The translations under genes were made by a program, and so were the position numbers. A DNA stretch of 64,000 nt from assembly GCF_000374925.1 (NCBI RefSeq), contig NZ_KB895545.1, positions 62,001 through 126,000 on the forward strand. Reading direction: 5' to 3'. The notes below the pieces were generated by a model. It did no database searches and had not been told where the DNA came from. It saw only the letters and a program-made list of their open reading frames with translations. Of the stretch, positions 52,910-62,003 are shown in pieces; the stretch's first letter is position 1, and each line of letters opens with the position of its first letter. Source of the stretch: Arthrobacter sp. 131MFCol6.1 (GTDB lineage Bacteria > Actinomycetota > Actinomycetes > Actinomycetales > Micrococcaceae).

Positions 52910-54322
52910 TCAGCCCCGCACGGCCGCCAGGGCGTCGCGGACGGCGTCGACGGCGACGCTGACATCGGCGTCGTCCGTGCTCCAGTTGCTCACCGAGATC
53001 CGCAGGATGTCGCGGTCCTGCCAGCGTGACCCGGACATCCAGACCCGGCCGTCGCCCATGATCGTCCCCGTCACGGCGCGGGTCACGGCGTCGTCGCCGA
53101 ACGCCAGGGACACCTGGGTGTAGTCGACGTCGTTGAGCACCTCGACGCCGTCCAGCGCCGCGAGCTGTTCGGCCAGCTGCGCGGCCCGGTGCACGAGCGT
53201 GCGGACCTGGCCGGCGACGCCGTCGCGGCCCAGGGATTTCAGCGCCGCCCACACCGGCACGCCGCGTGCCCGGCGGGAGAGTTCGGGCACTCGCTCGGAC
53301 GGGTCCCCGGCCCCGTCCGCGGCCTGGATCAGGTAGCTGGCGTGCAGCCCCATCGCCGAGCGCAGCGCCTGGGCGTCGCGCACGATCACGATCCCGCAGT
53401 CGTAGGGGACATTGAGGGTCTTGTGCGCATCCGTTCCCCACGAATCGGCCAGGCCGAGTCCGGCGGTCAGGGCGGACAGTTCGGGCACCGCGGCCGCCCA
53501 GAGCCCGAACGCCCCGTCCACGTGCACCCAGGCGCCGTGCGCCTTCGCGACGGCGATGGCCTCGGCGAAGGGGTCGAAGGCACCCGAATGCAGGTTGCCG
53601 GCCTGCAGGCACACGAGGGCCGGGGCGGGGCGGCCGCCCTCCCCCGTGCTGAGCGCGAGGTCCAGGGCGCAGTCCAGCTCGGCCGGGATGATGCGCCCCT
53701 GGCGGTCGGAGGGCACCACGGTGGGATGCCCGAGGCCCAGATAGCGCAGGCCGAGGTCTATGGTTTCGTGGCGCTCCTGGCCCACGAAGCAGCGGATCCG
53801 GGGCGCGCCGGCGAGGCCGTCGCCGTCGAGGTCCCAGCCGGCATCGGCCATGAGCCGCCAGCGGGCGGCGGCGAGTCCGGTGAAGTTGGCCATGGTGGCG
53901 CCGGTGGCAAAGCCGACGTCGGACTCCTTGGGAAGACCCAGCAGTTCAAGGATCCATTTGCCGGCGGCTTCCTCGATCGCGGCGGTGGCGGGCGTGGCGA
54001 AGCGCAGCCCCGTATTTTGGTCCCAGGCGCTGAGCAGCCAGTCCGCCGCCAGGGCGGCCGGCAGTGTGCCGCCGATGACCCAGCCGAAGAACCGCCCGGA
54101 CGGCATGGCCATCAGCCCGGGTTCGGCCTTGGCCGCGAGATAGTCCACCACCTCCGCGGCCGGCATCCCCGTTTGGGGCAGCGGGCCGCCGAAGTCGGCC
54201 GCGAGCCCGGCCGCCGTGGCCTGCGGCCCGATCCGGCGTGTTCCCTGGCTCTCGAGCCACCGGCGTGCGTGCCCGGCCGCGGCCTCGAGGGCATCCCGGT
54301 AGCGTTCCTCACTTGCCGACAT
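52910..54322 (-). CDS. Group II pyridoxal-dependent decarboxylase
   Basis: PLP enzyme of 470 residues, related to aromatic-L-amino-acid, glutamate and tyrosine decarboxylases; substrate not determined. The PLP Lys is in WGTDAHKTLNVPYDCG (about residues 300-315), with WVHVDGAFGLWAA (PLP-pyridine Asp) near 263. The N terminus RFFGWVIGGTLPAALAAD near 78 is typical. TAGCAT lies six bases before the ATG at 54320-54322, so it is likely leaderless. It is convergent with the formate dehydrogenase genes, 18 bases away. Confidence 0.87.
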   Translation of the reverse strand: MSASEERYRDALEAAAGHARRWLESQGTRRIGPQATAAGLAADFGGPLPQTGMPAAEVVDYLAAKAEPGLMAMPSGRFFGWVIGGTLPAALAADWLLSAWDQNTGLRFATPATAAIEEAAGKWILELLGLPKESDVGFATGATMANFTGLAAARWRLMADAGWDLDGDGLAGAPRIRCFVGQERHETIDLGLRYLGLGHPTVVPSDRQGRIIPAELDCALDLALSTGEGGRPAPALVCLQAGNLHSGAFDPFAEAIAVAKAHGAWVHVDGAFGLWAAAVPELSALTAGLGLADSWGTDAHKTLNVPYDCGIVIVRDAQALRSAMGLHASYLIQAADGAGDPSERVPELSRRARGVPVWAALKSLGRDGVAGQVRTLVHRAAQLAEQLAALDGVEVLNDVDYTQVSLAFGDDAVTRAVTGTIMGDGRVWMSGSRWQDRDILRISVSNWSTDDADVSVAVDAVRDALAAVRG

Positions 54323-54388
54323 AGCTGCATGCTACGCCCGCCACCAGCGGACCGGGAGTCCCATGCGGGTGTTGCGGGATCAGGCGGC

Positions 54389-55183
54389 TTAGGACAGGTT
54401 GTCCTGCCAGACGTCGGAGCCGAGCTTGATGATCAGCGCGCCCACCACCACCAGGAACACTATCCGGATGAACCTGCTCCCCTGCCGGACCGCGGTCCGG
54501 GCACCGAGATAGCCGCCGGCCATGTTCGCCATGCCCAGCAGCAGCCCGAGCCCCCACAGCACGGCGCCGTGCGGCACGAAGAACAGCAGGGCACCGGCGT
54601 TGGTGGCCACGTTCACGATCTTGGCCTTGGCGCTGGCCTCGAGGAAGGCGTAGCCCATGGCCGAGACGAGGGCGATGATCAGGAACGAACCGGTGCCGGG
54701 ACCGATCAGGCCGTCGTAGAAGCCGATCACGCCGCCGATCAGGCAGGCCACCACATAGTGCCGGTGCCCCGCGTGGCGCAGTTTGGTCAGCTGGCCGATG
54801 CCGGGCTGGAAGGCGGTGAAAAGCGCGACGGCGATCAGGGCCACCACAATGATCGGCTTGAACACGCTGGCCGGCAGGTTGGCGGCCAGCGCCGCCCCGC
54901 CGTAGCTGCCCGCCAACGCGATGGCGGCCATGGGCAGGGCGGTGCGCAGATCGGGCCGGACGCGGCGGTAGTACGTGGCCGCGCTCGTACTGGTTCCGAA
55001 GATGGAGCCCATCTTGTTGGTCGCCAGCGCCTGGACCGGGCTGATGCCCGGCACCAGGAGCATGGCCGGGAGCTGGATGAGCCCGCCGCCACCGACGACG
55101 GCGTCGACCCAGCCCGCCGCCAGGCCGGCCACGACGATCAGGATGACAGTTCCGAGCTGGATCGACTCGAGTCCGGAGACCAT
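54389..55183 (-). CDS. TSUP-family sulfite exporter TauE/SafE-like
   Basis: Membrane protein of 264 residues with about eight hydrophobic helices: AGWVDAVVGGGGLIQLPAML near the start is the repeat signature, and YDGLIGPGTGSFLIIALV in the second half is its partner. Family members export sulfite, sulfoacetate or other organosulfur anions. Given the sulfite-oxidase-like gene elsewhere, a sulfur role is possible but not shown by this gene's immediate neighbours. The ATG is at 55181-55183; it follows proS on the same strand by 28 bases. Confidence 0.9.
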   Translation of the reverse strand: MVSGLESIQLGTVILIVVAGLAAGWVDAVVGGGGLIQLPAMLLVPGISPVQALATNKMGSIFGTSTSAATYYRRVRPDLRTALPMAAIALAGSYGGAALAANLPASVFKPIIVVALIAVALFTAFQPGIGQLTKLRHAGHRHYVVACLIGGVIGFYDGLIGPGTGSFLIIALVSAMGYAFLEASAKAKIVNVATNAGALLFFVPHGAVLWGLGLLLGMANMAGGYLGARTAVRQGSRFIRIVFLVVVGALIIKLGSDVWQDNLS

Positions 55184-55211
55184 TACCTAGTTCGGCCGGG
55201 ACGGCGCTGCA

Positions 55212-57023
55212 TCAGCTGTTGCGCACGGCGTTGACCACGTAGTCAACAGCCTTGTCAACGGCTACATTCTCGGCATTGCCGCTGCGGCGGTCCTTGATCT
55301 CCACGACGCCGTCCACGAGTCCGCGCCCGACGGCGAGGATGGTGGGGACGCCGACGAGTTCGGCGTCGCCGAACTTCACGCCGGGGGAAACCTTGGGGCG
55401 GTCGTCATAGATGACGTCCAGGCCGGCAGCCTCAAGCTCCAGGGACAGTTTTTCGGCGGCGGCGAAGATTTCCTCGCCGCGGCCCACGGCCACAACGTGG
55501 ACGTCGGCCGGGGCGACGGCGCGCGGCCAGACCAGGCCCTTGTCGTCATGGTTGGACTCGGCCAGGGCGGCCACGGCGCGGGTGACGCCGACGCCGTAGG
55601 AGCCCATGGTCACCACCACCTGCTTGCCGTTCTGGTCCAGGACCTTCAGGTCCAGGGCAGCGGCGTACTTCCGGCCCAGCTGGAAGATGTGGCCCATTTC
55701 GATGCCGCGGGCGGTTTCGAGGGGACCGGAACCGTCGGGAGCCTCGTCGCCGGCGCGCACCTCGGTGCACTCAATGACACCGTCCCAGCCGAAGTCGCGT
55801 CCGGCGACGAGGCCGAAGACGTGCTTGCCGGCCTCGTTGGCGCCGGTGACCCAGGCGGAGCCGCTGACGACGCGGGGATCCACGAGGTAGAGCAGCTTCG
55901 CGGCGCCCTCGCTGCCCAGCAGCGGCGCGTCCAGGGACATGCCGGGGCCGAGGTAGCCCTTGACGATCAGGGGCTGCTTCTTGAGGTCGTCCTCATTGGC
56001 GGCCTCCAGCGTGATCTCGCCGGCAATCGGCAGGAAGGACCCGATGTTCGCTTCGACGCGCTTGAGGTCGACGCCGCGGTCGCCGGGGAGGCCGATCACG
56101 ACGATCTGGCGTTCGCCGGTTGGCAGCGTCACGGCGAGGACGACGTTCTTGAGCGTGTCGGCCGCGGTCCAGGGACCGCCGTCGGCTTCTGTGCGCGGAA
56201 CCAGGACGTTGGCGGCGTCGACGAGGGTTTCGATGGTGGGGGTGTCCGGGGTGTCCCGGACTTCGGCGGCCGGGGCGTTGCTGAAGTCGATGTCCGCGGG
56301 GACCACGGTGGTGACGGCCTCGACGTTGGCGGCGTAGCCGCCGGCCGAGCGCACGAAGGTGTCCTCACCGATCTCGGTGGGGTGCAGGAATTCCTCGCTC
56401 TTGGACCCGCCCATGGCGCCGGCGGTGGCAGCAACCGGAATCACTTCAAGGCCGAGGCGCTCGAAGATCTTCAGGTACGCGCCGCGGTGGGCGGCGTAGC
56501 TGTCGTCCAGGCCGGCGTCATCGACGTCGAAGGAGTAGGAATCCTTCATGATGAATTCGCGGCCGCGCAGCAGGCCCGCGCGGGGACGCGCCTCGTCGCG
56601 GTACTTGTTCTGGATCTGGTAGATGCTCAGCGGCAGGTCCTTGTACGAGGAGTACAGGTCCTTGACCAGCAGGGTGAACATTTCCTCGTGCGTGGGGGCC
56701 AGCAGGTAGTCGTTGCCCTTGCGGTCCTTGAGCCGGAAGATGCCCTCGCCGTATTCGGTCCAGCGGTTCGTGGCCTCGTAGGGTTCCTTGGGCAGCAGCG
56801 CCGGGAAGTGGACTTCCTGGGCGCCGATGGCGGTCATTTCCTCGCGGATGACCTGCTCCACCTTGCGCAGCACACTCAGCCCCAGCGGCAGCCAGGTGTA
56901 GATGCCGGGCGCGGCCCGCCGGATGTAGCCGGCGCGGACCAGGAGCCGGTGGCTGGCCACCTCGGCGTCGGCGGGATCTTCGCGCAGGGTGCGCAGGAAC
57001 AGCTTGGAGAGTCGAAGGACCAC
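55212..57023 (-). CDS. proS: Prolyl-tRNA synthetase
   Basis: Class II synthetase of the bacterial type, 603 residues. Motif 1 to 3 regions are visible: [18 protein letters not shown] near 45, [21 protein letters not shown] near 135, and [16 protein letters not shown] near 450. Between motifs 2 and 3 lies the YbaK-like editing insertion (roughly 230-400), and the C-terminal anticodon domain is complete. The GTG at 57021-57023 is used. It is followed by a TSUP gene and preceded by a 435-base region without genes. Confidence 0.97.
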   Translation of the reverse strand: MVLRLSKLFLRTLREDPADAEVASHRLLVRAGYIRRAAPGIYTWLPLGLSVLRKVEQVIREEMTAIGAQEVHFPALLPKEPYEATNRWTEYGEGIFRLKDRKGNDYLLAPTHEEMFTLLVKDLYSSYKDLPLSIYQIQNKYRDEARPRAGLLRGREFIMKDSYSFDVDDAGLDDSYAAHRGAYLKIFERLGLEVIPVAATAGAMGGSKSEEFLHPTEIGEDTFVRSAGGYAANVEAVTTVVPADIDFSNAPAAEVRDTPDTPTIETLVDAANVLVPRTEADGGPWTAADTLKNVVLAVTLPTGERQIVVIGLPGDRGVDLKRVEANIGSFLPIAGEITLEAANEDDLKKQPLIVKGYLGPGMSLDAPLLGSEGAAKLLYLVDPRVVSGSAWVTGANEAGKHVFGLVAGRDFGWDGVIECTEVRAGDEAPDGSGPLETARGIEMGHIFQLGRKYAAALDLKVLDQNGKQVVVTMGSYGVGVTRAVAALAESNHDDKGLVWPRAVAPADVHVVAVGRGEEIFAAAEKLSLELEAAGLDVIYDDRPKVSPGVKFGDAELVGVPTILAVGRGLVDGVVEIKDRRSGNAENVAVDKAVDYVVNAVRNS

Positions 57024-57458
57024 AGGTGGGGTATCCGTTTCTGGGGAAGTGCGGGCAAAGCCGGGAAAAGCATCTAGGTACTAATCTACCGTCCAGAGGG
57101 CACCCCTTTGCCGCGCCGGCCACGTCACGGCCCCGCCGCGGTGACGCGCGGGCGATGCGCAGCACATGGAAGAGCCACGCCATAACTGATGGAAGCCCCT
57201 GGCCGTTTCCGGCTGGTCATCCCGTCATGGCGTGGCTCCCGTGGCCCCAGCACCCCCAGATCTCAGGCTGCGAGCTACTTGGTGTCGTCTCCAGGCGCGG
57301 CCTTCCCCGGAATTTATACCGAGGTATAGACAGCAGGGTGTGCGCGCCTGTGCGACACGGCTAGGTAGAACCTATGTGACATGGGGTCCGGAATCAATAG
57401 TCTGCAACCGGATATTTTCGGCATGTCGTTTCGTGTCCCCTGCGCGGCGGCAATCGGG
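57024..57458. other. Gene-poor region upstream of proS
   Basis: No open frame in this stretch has coding character. It holds a 12-bp inverted repeat with arms at 57172-57183 and 57227-57238, enclosing an inner smaller hairpin (CTGGCC...GGCTGG), and a 14-base palindrome TATACC-GA-GGTATA at 57315-57328. Either may be regulatory or part of a small RNA; no tRNA-like fold was found. The proS promoter must lie close to 57024-57060. Confidence 0.6.
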
Positions 57459-58229
57459 CTACTTCCCGACGAGCGCCGCGGCCTGATCCAGTAATTTTCC
57501 GGCCCGGGAGATGGCATCGGCCTCGCTGCCGCCACCCACCGCGCTGACAGTGATGAGAACGCCGTCCTGGATCACCTGTCCGGTGATCGCGGACTGCTTC
57601 CGGCCGCCCGGCAGAGCGGTGTCTGTGCGGTACGCAACGGTGCCCGGGGTTGAGCCGAATCCGGCCAGCTTCGTCAGTTTGAGGTCTACTTTGGTGCCAT
57701 TGGTCGTGAATGAAAGGGCTGAGCACTTTTTGAAGTCCTCGCCCTGGGCGAGTCCCTTCTCGAGGAGCTTGGCGTCAGCCCGGAACGCCAGAGAGACACC
57801 CGTGGAAGCTCCCGTCGCGGCATCTTGGCCCACGGCCGCCGCGACCGCTGTGCCCTCGGTCGAGGCTGCCTGACCGCCAAGGGCCAAAGCTGCGCACTCC
57901 GCGGGTTCCACCGAGATCGATGCCAGCAAGGACTTTGCCTGTTCGACCGACTTCTTGAGGTCGGCAAGCGGCATCACCGTGAGCGGCTTGCCCTGGGCAT
58001 CCTTCAACTGTGCCACGAGGGCCGTCAGTTCATCGCTCGTGTAAGCCTTGGCTTGCGTCCGGGTGGGAGTAGGCGTCGTGGTCGCGCTGGGAACCGTGGT
58101 TGCGGCCTGGGCTTGGGCACTCTTGGCTGTGTCCGGCGAGCCGGTTGGGGTGCCACATGCGGCCAATCCCACGGCGCCCCATGCAAGGAGCGCCGAGGCC
58201 CCGAAAATGCGCAGCACTGATGTCTTCAT
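57459..58229 (-). CDS. Predicted lipoprotein of unknown function
   Basis: A 256-residue exported protein with a signal (about 1-24), a lipobox LAAC with acylated Cys25, and a Thr/Pro/Ala-rich stalk. The mature part begins YTSDELTALVAQLKDAQGK near residue 63 and carries several beta-rich pieces (AAVGQDAATGASTGVSLAF, VAYRTDTALPGGRK), with two further Cys. The layout resembles actinobacterial lipoproteins with a sensor-like or DUF5642-type domain, but I cannot assign a family. It lies between the GNAT gene and proS. GGGGGA precedes the ATG at 58227-58229. Confidence 0.7.
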   Translation of the reverse strand: MKTSVLRIFGASALLAWGAVGLAACGTPTGSPDTAKSAQAQAATTVPSATTTPTPTRTQAKAYTSDELTALVAQLKDAQGKPLTVMPLADLKKSVEQAKSLLASISVEPAECAALALGGQAASTEGTAVAAAVGQDAATGASTGVSLAFRADAKLLEKGLAQGEDFKKCSALSFTTNGTKVDLKLTKLAGFGSTPGTVAYRTDTALPGGRKQSAITGQVIQDGVLITVSAVGGGSEADAISRAGKLLDQAAALVGK

Positions 58230-58270
58230 GTTTCCCCCAAAAAACTAGACCGGCAGCCGGCATTTGCCCG

Positions 58271-59167
58271 CTAGAAGAGCACTGTAGCGAACGTGCCCAC
58301 CTGGCGAAAGCCCACCCGATCGTAGGTGGCGCGCGCCTTGGCGTTGAAGCCGTTGACGTACAGGCTGGTCACCGGCGCGAGGGTCTGGGCGAGGACGACG
58401 ACGGCGGCCATGTAGCCCGCGCTCAGTCCCAGTCCGCGGAACTCGGGATTCATCCAGACACCTTGGACCTGGGTCACTTCCGGCGTGACGGCGCCGAGTT
58501 CGGCCTTGAAGACCACTTCGCCGGCGGCGTTCACGTGCACCAGGGAATGGCCCTGGCGGATGAGGCTCTTGACGCGCCGGCTGTAATACTCCCTGCCGCC
58601 AAGGTAGGGCGAATAGCCCACCTCTTCCTCGAACATCGCGGCGCAGGCGGGCAGGATCTTGTCGAAGTCGGCCAGCTGGCCGAAGCCGAGTGCGGGTTCG
58701 GGCCGGACAGCGGGCGGGCCCGAGATCGTCAGCAGGGGCTGGTGGTCCCGGACCTCGTGGGCAGTCTGGCCGAGCTGCTCCAGTGCCGCGTAGACGGCCA
58801 GGACAGTTTCGGCGGGGCCAAAGATCGAGGCGTAGCGGCGCCCGGAGCGGTGCGCGGCCATGGCAATGAGGCCGGCGAGCTCCGGCGCCAGCTCGATCGG
58901 CACCAGGTTGGCGCCGGCCCAGCAGGCACCGAGGAGGGTGCCGCCGTCGAACACGCCGAGAATGCTGGCGCCCCCGGCCGTGGGAGACGCCGTGCCGGCG
59001 GCTTCCAGGTGCGAGAGGATGAAGACGTTGGCGACGGCGTCCCGGTGCGCCAGCGCCAGCAGTTGTCCGGTGTCCGCGCCGCCAAGGACCCGGACGACGA
59101 CGCCGGGAGCGGCGTCGTCCCTACGAGACGCTAACCACGGGGCTACCCTTGACAGCATCTTCGCCAT
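58271..59167 (-). CDS. GNAT-family acetyltransferase with a DUF4081 N-terminal domain
   Basis: A 298-residue protein with an N-terminal DUF4081-like half and a C-terminal GNAT fold. Motif A is [20 protein letters not shown] (the acetyl-CoA pyrophosphate loop), followed by [22 protein letters not shown]. This gene commonly follows ispG in actinobacteria (Rv2867c). The start at 59165-59167 lies inside ispG with a 47-base overlap and GGGGGA five bases upstream; a start three codons later is possible. The acetylation target is unknown. Confidence 0.88.
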   Translation of the reverse strand: MAKMLSRVAPWLASRRDDAAPGVVVRVLGGADTGQLLALAHRDAVANVFILSHLEAAGTASPTAGGASILGVFDGGTLLGACWAGANLVPIELAPELAGLIAMAAHRSGRRYASIFGPAETVLAVYAALEQLGQTAHEVRDHQPLLTISGPPAVRPEPALGFGQLADFDKILPACAAMFEEEVGYSPYLGGREYYSRRVKSLIRQGHSLVHVNAAGEVVFKAELGAVTPEVTQVQGVWMNPEFRGLGLSAGYMAAVVVLAQTLAPVTSLYVNGFNAKARATYDRVGFRQVGTFATVLF

Positions 59168-60287
59168 CGCCGTCCCCCATCTCTTCCGCGATACGCATGG
59201 CTTCTTCGATCAGTGTCTCAACAATCTGATCCTCCGGGACAGTCTTGATGACTTCGCCCCTGACAAAGATCTGGCCCTTGCCATTGCCGGAGGCAACGCC
59301 GAGATCGGCCTCGCGTGCCTCGCCGGGACCATTGACTACGCAGCCCATGACCGCCACGCGCAGCGGCACCTCCATGCCTTCCAGGCCAGCGGTGACCTGC
59401 TCGGCGAGCGTGTAGACGTCCACCTGGGCGCGGCCGCAGGACGGGCAGGAGACGATTTCCAGCTTGCGGGGGCGCAGGTTGAGCGACTGCAGGATCTGGT
59501 TGCCCACCTTGATTTCCTCGACCGGCGGCGCCGATAGCGAGACGCGGATGGTGTCGCCGATCCCGCGGGAGAGCAGGGCGCCAAACGCCGTGGCGGACTT
59601 GATGGTGCCCTGGAAGGCCGGTCCGGCCTCGGTGACGCCGAGGTGGAGGGGCCAGTCGCCCTTTTCAGCCAGCATCTCGTAGGCAGCAACCATGATGACC
59701 GGGTCGTTGTGCTTGACGGAGATCTTGAAGTCGTGGAAACCGTGCTCTTCGAAGAGCGAGGCCTCCCAGACGGCGGATTCCACGAGGGCCTCCGGGGTGG
59801 CCTTGCCGTATTTCTTCATGATGCCCGGTTCCAGGGATCCGGCGTTGACGCCGATCCGGATGGAGGTGCCGTGGTCCTTTGCGGCCCGGGCGATCTCCTT
59901 GACCTGGTCATCGAACTTGCGGATGTTGCCCGGGTTCACGCGCACGGCGGCACAGCCGGCCTCGATCGCGGCGAAGACGTACTTCGGCTGGAAGTGGATG
60001 TCCGCGATCACCGGGATCTGGGACTTCCTGGCGATGATCGGCAGCGCCTCGGCGTCATCGGCGGACGGGCAGGCGACACGCACGATGTCACAACCGGAGG
60101 CCGTGAGTTCCGCGATCTGCTGCAGGGTGGCGTTGATGTCGGTCGTCGGCGTCGTGGTCATGGACTGGACGCTGATGGGCGAATCGGAGCCGACGCCCAC
60201 TGATCCCACCTTGATCTGGCGCGTCTTCCGGCGGGGGGCTAGGACGGGGGGCGGTGCTGACGGCATTCCCAGGCTGACCGAGGTCAC
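59121..60287 (-). CDS. ispG: 4-hydroxy-3-methylbut-2-en-1-yl diphosphate synthase
   Basis: 4Fe-4S enzyme of the MEP isoprenoid pathway that forms HMBPP. The 388 residues have the TIM-barrel part beginning [18 protein letters not shown], and the C-terminal cluster domain with [13 protein letters not shown] (CxxC) and [17 protein letters not shown] (third Cys). The GTG at 60285-60287 has AAGGGAG five bases upstream. In most actinobacteria ispG follows dxr and the site-2 protease; here about 1.7 kb with three small genes is inserted. Confidence 0.97.
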   Translation of the reverse strand: MTSVSLGMPSAPPPVLAPRRKTRQIKVGSVGVGSDSPISVQSMTTTPTTDINATLQQIAELTASGCDIVRVACPSADDAEALPIIARKSQIPVIADIHFQPKYVFAAIEAGCAAVRVNPGNIRKFDDQVKEIARAAKDHGTSIRIGVNAGSLEPGIMKKYGKATPEALVESAVWEASLFEEHGFHDFKISVKHNDPVIMVAAYEMLAEKGDWPLHLGVTEAGPAFQGTIKSATAFGALLSRGIGDTIRVSLSAPPVEEIKVGNQILQSLNLRPRKLEIVSCPSCGRAQVDVYTLAEQVTAGLEGMEVPLRVAVMGCVVNGPGEAREADLGVASGNGKGQIFVRGEVIKTVPEDQIVETLIEEAMRIAEEMGDGDGEDAVKGSPVVSVS

Positions 60288-60336
60288 ATGGACTCCCTTG
60301 TAGAATTCGAAGTTGCGAAGGTGCGGACGGGACGGG

Positions 60337-60627
60337 CTAGGCGTGCCCGGCCAGAAGACCGGTCAGCGGCGCCCACACGGTGGTGCGGGTGCCCGAGATG
60401 GCACCGGCGGCTGCGAAGGGGTCCTGCCGCAGAAGGTCATTCAAGGCCGCCTCATCGGCCGCCTTGAAGATGAGCAGCGCGCCTGCGCCGTCGCCGTAGG
60501 GGCCGCTGGCCAGCAGGGCGCCCTCGCGGGCAAGTCCCGCCGTCCATTCGCGGTGTGCCGGGCGGCTGGCATCGCGGACCTCGGATGATTCGGCGTCGTA
60601 CACGTACTCCACAGCAAAAACAGTCAT
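60337..60627 (-). CDS. YciI-family protein
   Basis: A 96-residue ferredoxin-like protein; the family includes muconolactone-isomerase-like and dehydrochlorinase-like members, mostly uncharacterised. Visible family features are the start [32 protein letters not shown] with the conserved His, and [20 protein letters not shown] lies six bases before the ATG at 60625-60627, so it is likely leaderless. It lies 49 bases upstream of ispG on the same strand. Confidence 0.87.
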   Translation of the reverse strand: MTVFAVEYVYDAESSEVRDASRPAHREWTAGLAREGALLASGPYGDGAGALLIFKAADEAALNDLLRQDPFAAAGAISGTRTTVWAPLTGLLAGHA

Positions 60628-60685
60628 ATGGATACACTATCGCCCTGTTTGCCCGGTTCCCATCCGGAGGCGCCGGGGCACGCGG

Positions 60686-61198
60686 TCAGCCGAGGAAGAG
60701 GACCTTGGCCAGGGCGGCGACACCGGCTGCCCAGAGCATGGAGGTGAGGGTTCCGATGATGAACCGCTCGGCGGCCACCGGAGTGGCTTTCAACTCGGCA
60801 AAGCGGCCGAGGCCCTTGATGGCCACGACATAGGCGATGGCGACGGGCTGGCCGGCCAGGATTGCCAGGCACACGGCGAACCGCTCCAGGATGCCGATAA
60901 TCGCGCCGCCGCGCAGGATGCGCACGCTGCTGACGGTCTCGACGGACGGGGCGGCGGCCGCCGCTGCCGGGGTGGGCGTTGCGGTGTCCGGCCCGGCCGG
61001 CTCCGCGGCCGGCTGGATGTCGGGGTCCGTGGTGGAGTCCGCGGAGGGGTCCTCAGCCGCGTCTCCGCCGGCGGCGGCGCCGCTTCCGGCGTCGGCCCGG
61101 TCATCAATGGTCCGGGCGAGGCGGAACACCCAGGCAGTGACCGGCCAGCCGACGAATCCTGCGGTGAGCAGGGCCAGCGTGATCCAGAGGGCGTTCAC
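60686..61198 (-). CDS. Membrane protein coupled to the SatD-family gene
   Basis: A 170-residue protein with an N-terminal transmembrane helix (NALWITLALLTAGFVGWP), a long Ala/Pro/Asp-rich cytosolic or extracytosolic loop (about 30-85), and two further helices at the C terminus (FAVCLAILAGQPVAIAYVVA and a last one). SatD-partner membrane proteins of this look are typical. The GTG at 61196-61198 overlaps the SatD-like stop by four bases (GTGA), so the pair is translated together. No enzymatic motif is visible. Confidence 0.65.
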   Translation of the reverse strand: MNALWITLALLTAGFVGWPVTAWVFRLARTIDDRADAGSGAAAGGDAAEDPSADSTTDPDIQPAAEPAGPDTATPTPAAAAAAPSVETVSSVRILRGGAIIGILERFAVCLAILAGQPVAIAYVVAIKGLGRFAELKATPVAAERFIIGTLTSMLWAAGVAALAKVLFLG

Positions 61199-61884
61199 TT
61201 CTCTCCTTCGGTGCTGTCGTGGGCGAGGGTCAGCAACAATTCTGCGGCCGGCCTCGCGGCCCATTCTTCCTGCCAGCCCGAGCGAAGGACTGCGCGGCTC
61301 ACCGACTGCTCCGTGATTCCGAGTTTCTGTGCCGCTATTTTTTGGCTGCCGTGGGTTCCGTGGGTGTCTTGCCGCACCGAGCGCAGCACGTCCACCACCT
61401 TCCATTGCGCCGCGGTCCGGTCCTGGACCAGGCGGCCAATCAGCCGGAGCACCGCCTCCGCGTTGGCGCAGGCCCTGGCCCCCTGGGACCCGTTAGCGGC
61501 GTCCGCGGCCGCATTCGCTGCATTTGCCCGACGGCGGTCGCGGCCGGCGACCACGGCGAGGGGCACATGGGCGGCCGCCCCCTTGGCCCGGTCAACGGCG
61601 GCCCGGGCCGCCACGAAGGCGGGACCGGAGCCTTCGCGCGGGCTGGCGGGCAGCGGCAGGTCCACCTCCCCCACCCCGATTCCGACATACCAGCGGCCGC
61701 TGCGCAGGGCGTGCAGGGCGATCTCCACCACCTCGTCGGCCCGTTCCACGACGCCCTGGACCTCGTCGCCGACCGAACGCTCAAAGCGCCCGGCGGTGGA
61801 GAGGGCGCTGAGCCCCTTCAGGAGGCCGGGGACCCGGTCGATGTCGCCCGTGCTGCCGCGTTGGTCGATTGTCATGACGTACAT
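61195..61884 (-). CDS. SatD-family regulatory protein with a C-terminal HTH
   Basis: A 229-residue protein. The N-terminal MTIDQRGSTGDIDRVPGLL and SVGDEVQGVVERADEVVE match the SatD family, and VGIGVGEVDLPLP (about residue 70) follows. The last third carries a likely HTH (QKIAAQKLGITEQSVSRAVL). The family is named after a streptococcal acid-tolerance locus; function is otherwise unclear. The ATG at 61882-61884 is fixed by the -10 at 61891-61896 (leaderless). Promoter and operator-like repeats lie directly upstream. It is coupled to the following membrane-protein gene. Confidence 0.75.
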   Translation of the reverse strand: MYVMTIDQRGSTGDIDRVPGLLKGLSALSTAGRFERSVGDEVQGVVERADEVVEIALHALRSGRWYVGIGVGEVDLPLPASPREGSGPAFVAARAAVDRAKGAAAHVPLAVVAGRDRRRANAANAAADAANGSQGARACANAEAVLRLIGRLVQDRTAAQWKVVDVLRSVRQDTHGTHGSQKIAAQKLGITEQSVSRAVLRSGWQEEWAARPAAELLLTLAHDSTEGEK

Positions 61885-61890
61885 GACCCC

Positions 61891-61946
61891 AGCCTAGGGA
61901 GGTGATACTGAATAATCAACCATTTTCAACTGATTATTTAAAATCA
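61891..61946 (-). promoter_or_regulatory. Promoter and AT-rich operator of the SatD gene pair
   Basis: On the minus strand the -35 is TTGATT (61914-61919) and the -10 is TAGGCT (61891-61896), with a 17-base spacer; the ATG is six bases further. The arms AATAATCA (61911-61918) and TGATTATT (61931-61938) form an inverted repeat over the -35, and a second partly symmetric TGATT...AATCA element lies at 61931-61946. This AT-rich block stands out in a high-GC region and looks like a regulator site. Confidence 0.65.
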
Positions 61947-62003
61947 GCCGAAATAGGCTTATGAATGATAGTCAGCGTGATTTGGCTGGAATGCCTGCCG
62001 GCA

